A DNA stretch of 64,000 nucleotides from DASPNH01 sp035626675. Its GTDB lineage: Bacteria; Desulfobacterota; Binatia; UBA1149; CAITLU01. Positions 50,810 to 59,915 of the stretch are shown in pieces. Both the position numbers and the translations under genes were made by a program. The stretch's first letter is position 1, and every line of letters begins with the position of its first letter. The notes below the pieces were generated by a model. It was given only the letters and a program-made list of their open reading frames with translations, ran no database searches and was not told where the DNA came from. The stretch covers positions 1 through 64,000 of the forward strand of contig DASPNH010000127.1 of NCBI GenBank assembly GCA_035626675.1, in the 5' to 3' direction.

Positions 50810-51760
50810 TCACGTTGATTCCGACCAAAAATTTCGCGCCAGCTCTTCGGCGCTTTCGACGGTGGTGACCGAGGCGATGGTGGTTCCGAGCGAAGCGAAG
50901 AAGCCGCGCAGCGGCCGGCCCGGGCCCAGTTCGGCGACCTGGACGCCGCGTGCCAGCAAGGCTCGCATGTCGTCGACCCAACGCACCGTCGCCGTCACCT
51001 GCGCCGTCAACGCGCGCTCGAGCGATGTCCGCTCGCCTTCGTGAAAGGTGCCCGTCGTATTGCATGCCACCGCTGCGGATGCACCGGCATCGAGAGGAGC
51101 TTCCGACAGTGCTCGTGCAAGTTGTTCGCAGACTGGTCGCATGTAGCGTGAGTGAAACGGCGCAGAGACTCGCAGCGCGATGGTTTTCGCCTTCCAGGAT
51201 GGTTGGGCTCGCAAAGCGTCGACGGCACGGGCGACGTCGCCCGCGCGTCCACTGATGACGGCTTGATCCAGCGCGTTGTGGTTGGCGACGTCCACGTCGA
51301 GCGGCGCCACCAGGGCCGCGAGCGCATCGACGTCCAGGTCGCGCTGCAGGACTGCGGTCATGGCGCCTTCGCCGGCGGGCGTCGCCTCCTGCATCAGGCG
51401 GCCCCGTAGCCGCACCAGACGCGCGGCGTCGCCCAGTGCGATGGCCCCGGCAGCAACCAGGGCCGCGTATTCGCCAAGACTGTGGCCCGCAAAGAGCGTT
51501 GCGCTGATGCCGAAGTGCGAACGCAGAGCCGTCAAGATGGCGATCTCGACAGTCAGGATGGCGGGCTGCTGGAACTCGGTCAGAGCCAGGCGCGGATCGT
51601 CTTCGAAGCAGATGCGGGCAAGGTCGAGACCGCAGGCGTCCGAGGCCTCGGCAAACACGGCCGCCGACTCGGGGAAGCGTTCGACGAAGTCGCGGCCCAT
51701 CCCGCGTCGCTGGCAGCCTTGTCCGGGAAAGACGAAGGCGAGAGCGGCACCAGTCGTCAC
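50810..51760 (-). CDS. fabD: Malonyl-CoA:ACP transacylase FabD
   Basis: 316-aa acyltransferase loading malonyl onto acyl carrier protein for fatty acid synthesis. Motifs: FVFPGQGCQRRGMG, nucleophile elbow GHSLGEYAAL, catalytic His in APFHSRYM, and VAELGPGRPLRG. GTG 51760 overlaps the lipoprotein stop (GTGA). It is separated from other fab genes and is instead the last gene of the argG-argH row, which is unusual placement. It could also serve a polyketide pathway not present here. Confidence 0.93.
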   Translation of the reverse strand: MTTGAALAFVFPGQGCQRRGMGRDFVERFPESAAVFAEASDACGLDLARICFEDDPRLALTEFQQPAILTVEIAILTALRSHFGISATLFAGHSLGEYAALVAAGAIALGDAARLVRLRGRLMQEATPAGEGAMTAVLQRDLDVDALAALVAPLDVDVANHNALDQAVISGRAGDVARAVDALRAQPSWKAKTIALRVSAPFHSRYMRPVCEQLARALSEAPLDAGASAAVACNTTGTFHEGERTSLERALTAQVTATVRWVDDMRALLARGVQVAELGPGRPLRGFFASLGTTIASVTTVESAEELARNFWSEST

Positions 51761-52302
51761 GGTTGCGAAGCTGCGGGCGTATCCGGGGGACTGGCCATGG
51801 GCAGCGTCACGGCTGCGACCTGACTCGGCGGACCCGTCTCACCGTCTTCGGTCACCGCACGCACGCGATACCAGACCGTGCCAGTGGAGACGGCTGGCCG
51901 GTCGACGTGCCGGAAGCGGCTCTTCCGGCGCAGCTTTTCCTGATCGATGACGTCGATGCGCGCGATCTCGGCAAACTCGCCGGGCTGCTCGGCACGCTCG
52001 ACGACGAACGCCGCCAGGTCGTAGAGCCGGCGCCCGTCGACGCTGCGTTCGGCACGCCGCCAGGTCACTTCGATTCCGCCATCCTTGGCAGCCAGCGTGA
52101 CCTCGCCTTCGACGACGGGCGCGGTCTCTTCGGGAGGACGCGGATCTGTGCGAAGTCCGCACGCCGGCGCAAGTGCCAGCATCGAGGCGACAGCGAGCCA
52201 GCGCACGTTCAGGAAGCGCGCGCGCGTCGGTGCCGAAGGCCGCGCTGGCATTCCCATGAAGCGTGCGAGCGTCGATGCGAAGGGCAGTGCTCGAACGCTC
52301 AC
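51757..52302 (-). CDS. Lipoprotein with fibronectin III-like domain, argH-linked
   Basis: 181-aa predicted lipoprotein: hydrophobic stretch NVRWLAVASMLALAPACG with lipobox LAPAC (Cys near residue 48), then one FN3-like domain (GIEVTWRRAERSVDGRRLYDLAAFVVERAEQPGEFAEIARID; VWYRVRAVTEDGETGPPSQVAAVTLP). GTG 52302 overlaps the argH stop (GTGA). A start inside at MGMPARP would shorten the n-region to a more usual length. From memory, delta-proteobacteria often carry a small lipoprotein between argH and lysA; here fabD takes the place of lysA. Confidence 0.75.
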   Translation of the reverse strand: MSVRALPFASTLARFMGMPARPSAPTRARFLNVRWLAVASMLALAPACGLRTDPRPPEETAPVVEGEVTLAAKDGGIEVTWRRAERSVDGRRLYDLAAFVVERAEQPGEFAEIARIDVIDQEKLRRKSRFRHVDRPAVSTGTVWYRVRAVTEDGETGPPSQVAAVTLPMASPPDTPAASQP

Positions 52303-53801
52303 GAGACGCTCAATCCGTGCCGCTTGGCCAGCGTCCGCAGCCGCTTCTTCACCAGGGCAGGCGAGGTGCCACCGGTCGAGGTGCGACGCGCGACGCTGCG
52401 ATCGAGCGTCAGCAGCTCGGTCACGCTGGAGCCGGCTTTCTGATCGGCCTGCGGGCTGAGCGCCGGCGAGAAGGCGCCCAACTCGCGGGCGTCGAGCGAG
52501 GTCAGCGCGCGGCCGCTGTCCAGGCAGTGCCGTACGATCTTGCCGACGATCTCGTGCGCTAGACGGAACGGCGTGCCTCGCGAGACCAGGATCTCGGCCA
52601 GATCGGTGGCCAGGAGCATGGGATCGGATGCGGCCTTGCGCATCGCCTCCGCATCGAATGTCAGCGAGCGGATCATCGCCGCCAGGATCGACAGGCAGTG
52701 CAGAGTCGTGTCGACGCTGTCGAACAGCGGCTCCTTGTCCTCCTGAAGATCGAAGTTGTACGTCAGCGGCAGGCCCTTGACGGCAGTCAGGACGGCCACG
52801 AGGTTGCCGTAGACGCGCCCGCTCTTGCCGCGCACGAGCTCGGCTATGTCGGGGTTCTTCTTCTGCGGCATCATCGAGCTTCCCGTCGAGAAGGCGTCGT
52901 GCAGCCGCACGAAGCCGTACTCGCTGGTCGCCCACAGCACGATCTCGGCCGACAGGCGCGAGAGGTGGCTGAACAGCGTGGCCGCCGCCGCCAGCGGCTC
53001 GATGACGAAATCGCGCGAGGCCACGGCGTCCATGCTGTTGTCGGCAACGCGCGCAAAGCCGAGCTCGCGTGCCACGTGCTCGCGGTCGATGGGCAAGGTG
53101 GTGCCGGCGATGGCGCCGGCGCCCAGCACCAGGACGTCGGCACGAGTGCGCGCGTCGGCAAAGCGGCCGCGATCGCGCGAAAGCATCTCGTAATAGGCCA
53201 GCAGGTGATGCGCGAGCAGCACCGGCTGTGCGCGTTGCATGTGTGTGTATCCGGGCAGGACGGCGTTCTCGTTGGCCAGAGCGACTTCCAGCAGCGCGCG
53301 CTGCAACTCCTCGACGGCAGCGTCGATCTGGCCGAGCGCGTCCTTGACGTACAGCCGGAAGTCGTTGGCGACCTGATCGTTGCGCGAGCGCGCCGTGTGC
53401 AGCTTGGCGCCGGGCTCGCCGATGGTAGCGGTGAGCTGGCGCTCGATGGCCATGTGGATGTCTTCGTCGGCCACGTCGAAGACGAAGCGTCCGGCCTCGA
53501 TGTCGTTCTCGATCTTGCGCAGGCCGATCTCGATCTTGCGCGCTTCGGTCGCGGTCAGCAGGCCCACCGAAGCCAGCATGTTGGCGTGCGCGATGCTGGC
53601 GCGCACGTCGTAGCGATACAGGCGGCGATCGAATCCGATGGAGGCCGTGAATGCCTGCATCGCCGCGTCGGGAGCGGCATCGAAGCGGCCGCCCCAGGAA
53701 CGATTGCTCTCCACGCCCGACGCCGGTGGTGGGGCCGATGCCGAGGCCTTGGCCGGACCCGTCGCGTTGGACGTCCTTCCCTTGTTTGGAGTCTTGGCCA
53801 C
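52299..53801 (-). CDS. argH: Argininosuccinate lyase
   Basis: 500-aa ArgH, last step of arginine synthesis (argininosuccinate to arginine plus fumarate). Fumarase-superfamily signature GSSMMPQKKNPD, with TARSRNDQVANDFRL and GYTHMQRAQPV. A Ser/Ala/Pro-rich N-terminal extension of about 30 residues precedes NRSWGGRF, the usual family beginning. GTG 53801 with AAAAGGGC upstream. A leader segment (about 53812-53851) resembles the one before argG. Confidence 0.96.
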   Translation of the reverse strand: MAKTPNKGRTSNATGPAKASASAPPPASGVESNRSWGGRFDAAPDAAMQAFTASIGFDRRLYRYDVRASIAHANMLASVGLLTATEARKIEIGLRKIENDIEAGRFVFDVADEDIHMAIERQLTATIGEPGAKLHTARSRNDQVANDFRLYVKDALGQIDAAVEELQRALLEVALANENAVLPGYTHMQRAQPVLLAHHLLAYYEMLSRDRGRFADARTRADVLVLGAGAIAGTTLPIDREHVARELGFARVADNSMDAVASRDFVIEPLAAAATLFSHLSRLSAEIVLWATSEYGFVRLHDAFSTGSSMMPQKKNPDIAELVRGKSGRVYGNLVAVLTAVKGLPLTYNFDLQEDKEPLFDSVDTTLHCLSILAAMIRSLTFDAEAMRKAASDPMLLATDLAEILVSRGTPFRLAHEIVGKIVRHCLDSGRALTSLDARELGAFSPALSPQADQKAGSSVTELLTLDRSVARRTSTGGTSPALVKKRLRTLAKRHGLSVS

Positions 53802-53811
53802 GAGTAGCCCT

Positions 53812-53851
53812 TTTTTTTCGCGAAACCGCAGACAGGTCCAATCGGGGCGTT
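53812..53851 (-). promoter_or_regulatory. argH leader element related to the argG leader
   Basis: Reading the minus strand, AACGCCCCG, TGGACCTG and CGGTTTCGCG followed by an A run occur in that order 50 to 15 nt before the GTG. The same boxes in the same order precede argG. The last part contains a small TTTC/GAAA palindrome. Function unknown; an operator or RNA element is inferred only from the duplication. Confidence 0.4.
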
Positions 53852-53931
53852 AGCCGAGTTGCCGTACCTGGCGGCGGATCAGGCGCGATGCGTACGGAAA
53901 ATGACCGAGACTTCGGCCTCCGCCATGCGGC

Positions 53932-55146
<1,215 letters not shown>

Positions 55147-55149
55147 GAG

Positions 55150-55196
55150 CCGGTTTTTGCCGGAAAAACCGGTCAGGTCCAGTCAGGCGGTGCGTT
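55150..55196 (-). promoter_or_regulatory. argG leader with start-proximal hairpin
   Basis: CCGGTTTTT and AAAAACCGG form a 9-bp hairpin (55150-55172) around a 5-nt loop ending 3 nt before the argG GTG. Further upstream on the minus strand lie TGGACCTG (55174-55181) and AACGCACCG (about 55188-55196), both also found ahead of argH with similar spacing. Confidence 0.5.
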
Positions 55197-55313
55197 GGCG
55201 GGCAGGGCGCCGCGGCTGGCCGGAGTCCGTCGCATTGCCCGTACACCGTCGCGCACGGATTGTATGGAAAAGCTCTGGCCGACCAGCGAGCCCGATGTCA
55301 TGACTGTCGTTGC

Positions 55314-55790
55314 ATGTCTTCGCGCGATGACGATCGTTTCGCTACTTCGACGGTTCCGGCCTGGGCCGAGCGGCTCGTACGATTTCTGGATGATGGCTTC
55401 GTCGTTCCGGGAACTACGTTCCGCGTCGGCTTCGATGCGATTCTCGGCCTCATCCCCGGCGTCGGCGATCTTCTGACCACCTCTACCGGCTTGTCCCTCG
55501 TCTATCTGGCGCACCAGCGCGGCGTGTCCAAGGCGGTGCTCGGCCGCATGCTTCTCAATCTGGGTCTGGATTCGATGATCGGGGCGATCCCGGTCCTCGG
55601 CGACCTGTTCGACATCGTCTTCAAGGCCAACCGGCGCAACCTTACGCTGCTGCAGCGCTACGACCGCGCACCACGGGCAGCTGCGGCCGGCGATACGATC
55701 TTCCTGGTGCTGGCCCTGCTTGCGGCCTTCGCGATCATGATGGTGCCGTTCGTGCTCGCGGTCCTGCTGGTGCGCGCGCTGCTGGATTGA
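55314..55790 (+). CDS. DUF4112 membrane protein
   Basis: 158-aa protein of the DUF4112 family. The first two-thirds show RLVRFLDDGFVVPGTTFRVGFDAILGLIPGVGDLLTT and SMIGAIPVLGDLFDIVFKANRRNLTLL, the two duplicated Gly-rich hairpins of the family. One clear C-terminal membrane helix follows (TIFLVLALLAAFAIMMVPFVLAVLLV). ATG 55314 begins MSSRDDDRFA. Role unknown. Divergent from argG over 167 bp. Confidence 0.85.
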   Translation: MSSRDDDRFATSTVPAWAERLVRFLDDGFVVPGTTFRVGFDAILGLIPGVGDLLTTSTGLSLVYLAHQRGVSKAVLGRMLLNLGLDSMIGAIPVLGDLFDIVFKANRRNLTLLQRYDRAPRAAAAGDTIFLVLALLAAFAIMMVPFVLAVLLVRALLD

Positions 55791-55877
55791 GGCCGAGCCC
55801 GTGCGGCGCCGCCGCGCGTTGCGGGGCATGCGCCTCGGCGGTCGCGCGTGCGCCCCATCAACCGAGGGCGCGGCCGC

Positions 55878-57125
55878 TCAGTTCCCGAAGTCCCAACCGT
55901 CGCCGTCGCGATACGCCTTCAGGATGTTCTTGGCGATCAGGATGCGGTGCACCTCATCGGGCCCGTCGGCGATGCGCAGCGTGCGCGCGCCCTGATACAT
56001 CTCAGCCAGCGGCAGGTCGCCCGAGACTCCGGCGCCGCCCCAGACCTGGATCGCGCGGTCGACGACGCGGTGGTAGGCGGCCGGCACGAAGATCTTGATG
56101 GCCGAGATGTCGGTGCGCGGGTCGCCGCCGCTTTCCATCTTCTCCGCGCAGTGCAGCGTCATCAGGCGCGCCGACTGTATGTCGATGTAGCTGTCGGCGA
56201 TGAAGCCCTGCACGAACTGCTTGGTCTCGAGCTTGCCGCCGTGAACCTCGCGCGTGGTGGCGCGTTCGACCATCAGGTCGAAGGCGCGCCACATCTGGCC
56301 GATCGAGTTCATGCAGTGGTAGATGCGGCCCGCGCCGAGGCGGTCCTGCGCGGCCTGATGGCCCGAGCCGGCTCGTCCGAGCGCGTTCTCGAGCGGCACG
56401 CGCACGTCGTCGTAGACGATCTCGCAGTGATCGCTGTCGCGTCCCCACACCGGAACGCCGCGCACGACCCGCACGCCGGGCGTGTCGGTGGGTACGATGA
56501 TCTGCGTCATGCGGCCGTTACGCTCGGCCGAGGATGCATCCTCGGTGCGGCACATGACGATGAAAAAGTGCGCGCGCTTGCCGTTGGACGTGAACCACTT
56601 GTGCCCGTTGATCACCCATTGATCGCCTTCGCGACGCGCGGTGGTGCGAATCGAGCGCGGGTCCGAGCCCGGCGAGTCGGGCTCGGTCATCGAAAAGCCG
56701 GATTCCATGCCGCTCTCGATCATCGGGATCAGCCATTTGCGCTTCTGCTCCTCGGTGCCGTACTTGACCAGGATCGACTGGTTGCCCGAGTTCGGTGCGA
56801 CCACACCGAACAGCGCTGCCGCGCCGGTAGCGTAGGCCAGAACCTCGTTCATGTAGGCGTGTTCGAGGAAGTTGAGCCCGGCGCCGCCGTACTCGCGCGG
56901 AAGATGCGGCGCCCACAGCCCCGCCTGCTTGACCTTGTCGCGAATGCCCGCGCGCAGCTCGTGGGAGCGACGGCGTGCGCCTTCGTCGACGGCTCCGCCG
57001 CGGCGGCCGACCCACAGCTCGCTCTCGTTCGGAAGGATGTCCTCGTTGACGATCCTGGCGGTGCGCTCGCGGATGTCGTTGATGCGCTCGGAGATCGTGG
57101 GAATGGGGCGGACGTTCATGCGCAT
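55878..57125 (-). CDS. Acyl-CoA dehydrogenase (ACAD10/11-like)
   Basis: 415-aa flavoprotein catalysing alpha,beta-dehydrogenation of an acyl-CoA. Segments: APHLPREYGGAGLNFLEHAYMNEVL, SGFSMTEPDSPGSDPRSIRTTA (FAD region), DQWVINGHKWFTSNG, and the C-terminal active-site stretch TLRIADGPDEVHRILIAKNIL typical of the ACAD10/11 branch. Starts at ATG 57125 or 57119. Neighbours give no hint of substrate. Divergent from the EamA gene over about 240 bp. Confidence 0.92.
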   Translation of the reverse strand: MRMNVRPIPTISERINDIRERTARIVNEDILPNESELWVGRRGGAVDEGARRRSHELRAGIRDKVKQAGLWAPHLPREYGGAGLNFLEHAYMNEVLAYATGAAALFGVVAPNSGNQSILVKYGTEEQKRKWLIPMIESGMESGFSMTEPDSPGSDPRSIRTTARREGDQWVINGHKWFTSNGKRAHFFIVMCRTEDASSAERNGRMTQIIVPTDTPGVRVVRGVPVWGRDSDHCEIVYDDVRVPLENALGRAGSGHQAAQDRLGAGRIYHCMNSIGQMWRAFDLMVERATTREVHGGKLETKQFVQGFIADSYIDIQSARLMTLHCAEKMESGGDPRTDISAIKIFVPAAYHRVVDRAIQVWGGAGVSGDLPLAEMYQGARTLRIADGPDEVHRILIAKNILKAYRDGDGWDFGN

Positions 57126-57364
57126 GGCGTGCTCCTGATTCCTGCGCCTGCGCTCGCGAGCTCGCAGCCAGGCGATGGCGACTTATGGGAAGCCGCGGCG
57201 CGCGAAGCAACCGTGACGCTCGGCGCGGCCCGTGCCGCTATCGAGCAGTCGTCGCGAGCCTGACGGCATCGTCCGACCGTGCATCGAGCGACGCGGGGCT
57301 TCCTCATGACGCTCGCGTGCACGCCTCGTCTTGATCCCACCTCGCGCCCGGTACATTGCGCGGC

Positions 57365-58282
57365 GTGGCCGAGCGGCAGGATCGTCCCGAGCTTCTCGGC
57401 ATGGCAGCCGTGGCCCTGACGGTTCTGATGTGGGGAATGAGCGCGGTCGCCATCAAGGCCGTTTCCACCGGCGGGCTGGTGACCGCGACCTATCGCTTGT
57501 GGATCGCGGTTCCCGCGATGTGGCTGACCATGCTCGCGCCAGGTCTGCGCCGCCGCCTGGATGCTCGCTGGGCGCGCGCCTCGCTGATCGGCGGGCTGCT
57601 CTTCAGCATCCACCAGATCCTCTATTTCGTCAGCCTCAAGATGACGAGCGTCGCCAACGTCACGATCATCGGTGCATTGCAGCCGGCGCTGGTGCTGCTG
57701 ATGGCCGGCCCGATGTTCGGCGAGGCTGCGACGCGTCAGTCGATCCTGTGGTCCGCGATCGCGTTCGTCGGCACCGCGCTGGTGGTGCTGGGCGGCACGC
57801 ACGATGGAGCCTCGAGTCTGCTCGGTGACGTGCTCGCGTTCATCAACCTGTTCGCGTTCACGGCCTACTTCCTGGCCTCGAAGCGGTTCCGGGCCGACGT
57901 CCACGCTTGGGACTACGTGGTCGGGATGACGACGGTCTCGGGCGTGGTCATCGTGGCCGTCACCTTGGCGACACGCCAGGAGTTCGGCTCGCCGGCGCCG
58001 TGGGAATGGGCGGTGCTGGCCGGAATCGCGATCTTCCCGGGCACGCTCGGACACGTCCTGACCAACTGGGCGCACGCCCACGTACCCGCGTTCGTCTCCT
58101 CGATGATTCTGCTCGCCGTTCCCGTCATCGCCACCGCCGCGGCCTGGATGCTGGTGGACGAACGCATCACCGGGCTTCAGCTCGCCGGCGGCGCGGTCGT
58201 GCTCGGCGCGATCGCCAAGATCGTGCAGACAAGCCGCCGCCCGCGAGTGATCGACGCGGTCGAGGCCTCTTCGATGCCGTGA
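57365..58282 (+). CDS. EamA family drug/metabolite exporter
   Basis: About 305-aa inner-membrane permease with ten hydrophobic helices in two EamA repeats (ALTVLMWGMSAVAIKAVSTGG; YFVSLKMTSVANVTIIGALQPALVLLM; LADVLAFINLF-type segment before AYFLASKRF; LAVPVIATAAAWMLVDERI). GTG 57365 is chosen; a TTG at 57356 adds three residues, and no ribosome-binding site decides between them. A strong hairpin follows the stop. Substrate unknown. Confidence 0.85.
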   Translation: MAERQDRPELLGMAAVALTVLMWGMSAVAIKAVSTGGLVTATYRLWIAVPAMWLTMLAPGLRRRLDARWARASLIGGLLFSIHQILYFVSLKMTSVANVTIIGALQPALVLLMAGPMFGEAATRQSILWSAIAFVGTALVVLGGTHDGASSLLGDVLAFINLFAFTAYFLASKRFRADVHAWDYVVGMTTVSGVVIVAVTLATRQEFGSPAPWEWAVLAGIAIFPGTLGHVLTNWAHAHVPAFVSSMILLAVPVIATAAAWMLVDERITGLQLAGGAVVLGAIAKIVQTSRRPRVIDAVEASSMP

Positions 58283-58292
58283 GCGGGGCGGC

Positions 58293-58332
58293 CTGGTCGA
58301 GCAACAGGCTCGACCAGCGGTCGCCTCGCGAC
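58293..58332. terminator. Double hairpin between convergent genes
   Basis: CTGGTCGAGC (58293-58302) pairs perfectly with GCTCGACCAG (58308-58317), followed by GTCGC/GCGAC (58320-58332). It lies in the 64-bp gap between the convergent EamA and hypothetical genes, fitting a bidirectional terminator without T tract. Confidence 0.7.
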
Positions 58333-58346
58333 TGGCACGCCCGAGG

Positions 58347-59393
58347 CTACACGGAGTCGCCGCTGTCCGCTTTCAGTGCGGCGTAGAACTCGGAGGTGAT
58401 CTGCACGAGCAGATTGGTGACGGGCCCGCTGCGCAGGAGCTGCTCGACGCGCGGCCACACGGCTTCTGCCCACGCTTCCACGTCCGGAGCCGCGCCGATG
58501 CCGGCCAGCCACTGCCCCACCGTGCGATTGCGATCGCTTCGGACGAGCAGTTCGATCACGGCGCGCAGGCGCTGTTCGGTATCGTCGCGCGTCAGGGCCG
58601 ACGACACGATGCTGTGGGCCGCATGCTCGACGTGCCGGGCCGTATCGCCATCGATGCCGGAGGTCAGATCGCGCAGCGACTGCGTATAGAGAAAGGCCAG
58701 CAGGTTCTTGCGCAGCTCGACGAACTTGGGATCGCCGCCGCGCTGCACCACCAGCTCGGCCAGCTCTACGCGGGCGCGCCGTGAGAACACGGTAAGAAAG
58801 CGGCGGATCTCGGGCTCGAGCCGCTTGTCGAACTCGCCGCGCATCGCCTCCATCGACGACAGGATCATGCTGCCGCCGATCGGCATTCGGCGCAGGATGG
58901 CTGGCAGTCCCCACTCGGCGAAGAACGGATTGACCGTCGTGTTGAACTGCGTGATGGCGTCGTAGAGCGTGTCGTGCAGGACGTCCTCGACGGCCTGCTG
59001 CTCGAACACCTTGCGCACCAGGCTCTCGGGCAGAAGGTCGCGCTTCTCCAGGATCGCGTCGATGGCTCGCCGCGCGTCTTCGGGGACGTATTCGCCGAGC
59101 CCGCCGTCGTGCTCCTGCAGCGCCGCCACCACGTGGCGGTGCACTTCGCGCGCAATCGGGGCAATGGTGCTGCGCGCGGTTTCCGTTGCCAATCGGTGGC
59201 GCAGCAGGGCGGCAATGGTGCCGGCATCCAGGACCTTGTGCAGCGGCGTGCCGGCAAGTTGCTCGTAGGCGGCGCGCCATCCGCGAATCCAGTCGCGGCG
59301 GGTCTCGGGCGAGACCAGACGCTGCTGGAGAAAGGACACGTGCTCGCGCTCGAGGTCGTCGAGCACATGGCGCGGAAGGCGTGTCTCGCTCAT
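58347..59393 (-). CDS. Conserved-looking helical hypothetical protein
   Basis: 348-aa, almost entirely helical soluble protein of unknown family. Landmarks are VLDDLEREHVSFLQQRLVSP near the start, STIAPIAREVHRHVVAAL, and a mid segment NPFFAEWGLPAILRRMPIGG that is more conserved in character. No cofactor or catalytic motif is recognisable and no signal peptide or membrane helix is clear. ATG 59393 begins MSETRLPRHV; the longer frame upstream is Arg/Pro-rich and looks non-coding. Confidence 0.65.
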   Translation of the reverse strand: MSETRLPRHVLDDLEREHVSFLQQRLVSPETRRDWIRGWRAAYEQLAGTPLHKVLDAGTIAALLRHRLATETARSTIAPIAREVHRHVVAALQEHDGGLGEYVPEDARRAIDAILEKRDLLPESLVRKVFEQQAVEDVLHDTLYDAITQFNTTVNPFFAEWGLPAILRRMPIGGSMILSSMEAMRGEFDKRLEPEIRRFLTVFSRRARVELAELVVQRGGDPKFVELRKNLLAFLYTQSLRDLTSGIDGDTARHVEHAAHSIVSSALTRDDTEQRLRAVIELLVRSDRNRTVGQWLAGIGAAPDVEAWAEAVWPRVEQLLRSGPVTNLLVQITSEFYAALKADSGDSV

Positions 59394-59666
59394 GCGCAGC
59401 GGCGATAGCATGGCCGCCGGCCACCTACACGCGCGAGCCGGGTGCACGGCGCACGCCGCGTCAAGACGATCATCCCGGGACACTGTGACCGGCGGCTCCC
59501 AATGCGAAGCGCCCCGCTGTGAGAACCGGCGTGGCCTCCACGGAGCAAAAGTCAGCGACGCGGCAAGCTTACGGAGGCAGCCAGCGATGGCCCGGCGCTT
59601 GCTCTTTCCTGGCCAACGTTCGCGCGAAGCCGACGAGGGCGGCAGGGGAGGCGGACAGGTTGGGGC

Positions 59667-59855
59667 GCGATGGCACCGGGGAGGGCCATCGCGGATCGTG
59701 TGGGGTTGCTCCGAGCGTGGGGACGTATCGGAGCTGTTCTTGGGGACGAATCGGCGGTCGGTCACGGGTGGCTTTGGACCGACAGCGGATGATGAAAGAC
59801 CCCGCGCTTCGGCTCGCAGCTCTGGAGGCGACCCGTAGCGCGGGGTTTTTCTTTT
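59667..59855 (+). ncRNA. Candidate structured RNA, four hairpins ending in a terminator
   Basis: Four consecutive stems lie in otherwise empty DNA. GCGATGGC/GCCATCGC spans 59667-59692 and GCTCCG/CGGAGC spans 59708-59734. GTCGGTC/GACCGAC spans 59757-59783, and ACCCCGCGCT/AGCGCGGGGT spans 59799-59846 and is followed by TTTTTCTTTT. It is either a roughly 190-nt small RNA or a cis-acting leader of the gene at 59916. I do not recognise a family. The remaining 273 bp up to the hypothetical gene start at 59393 show nothing else. Confidence 0.5.
59799..59855 (+). terminator. Strong intrinsic terminator
   Basis: A 10-bp GC-rich stem (59799-59808 with 59837-59846, 28-nt loop) is followed by TTTTTCTTTT, the best intrinsic terminator in the window. 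No plus-strand protein gene precedes it, so it must end a non-coding transcript or act as an attenuator 60 nt before the next gene. Confidence 0.8.
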
Positions 59856-59915
59856 GGTGTGGCGCGACCCGAGGTACGAAAAACATCGATGCATGCTGGT
59901 GCGCGCCGCCGTAGG

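Noticed and set aside
57362..57380. GTGGCCGAGCGG, resembling the 5' part of a Leu/Ser tRNA
   Set aside because: No T-loop, acceptor pairing or anticodon arm follows; the stretch is the start of the EamA coding region.
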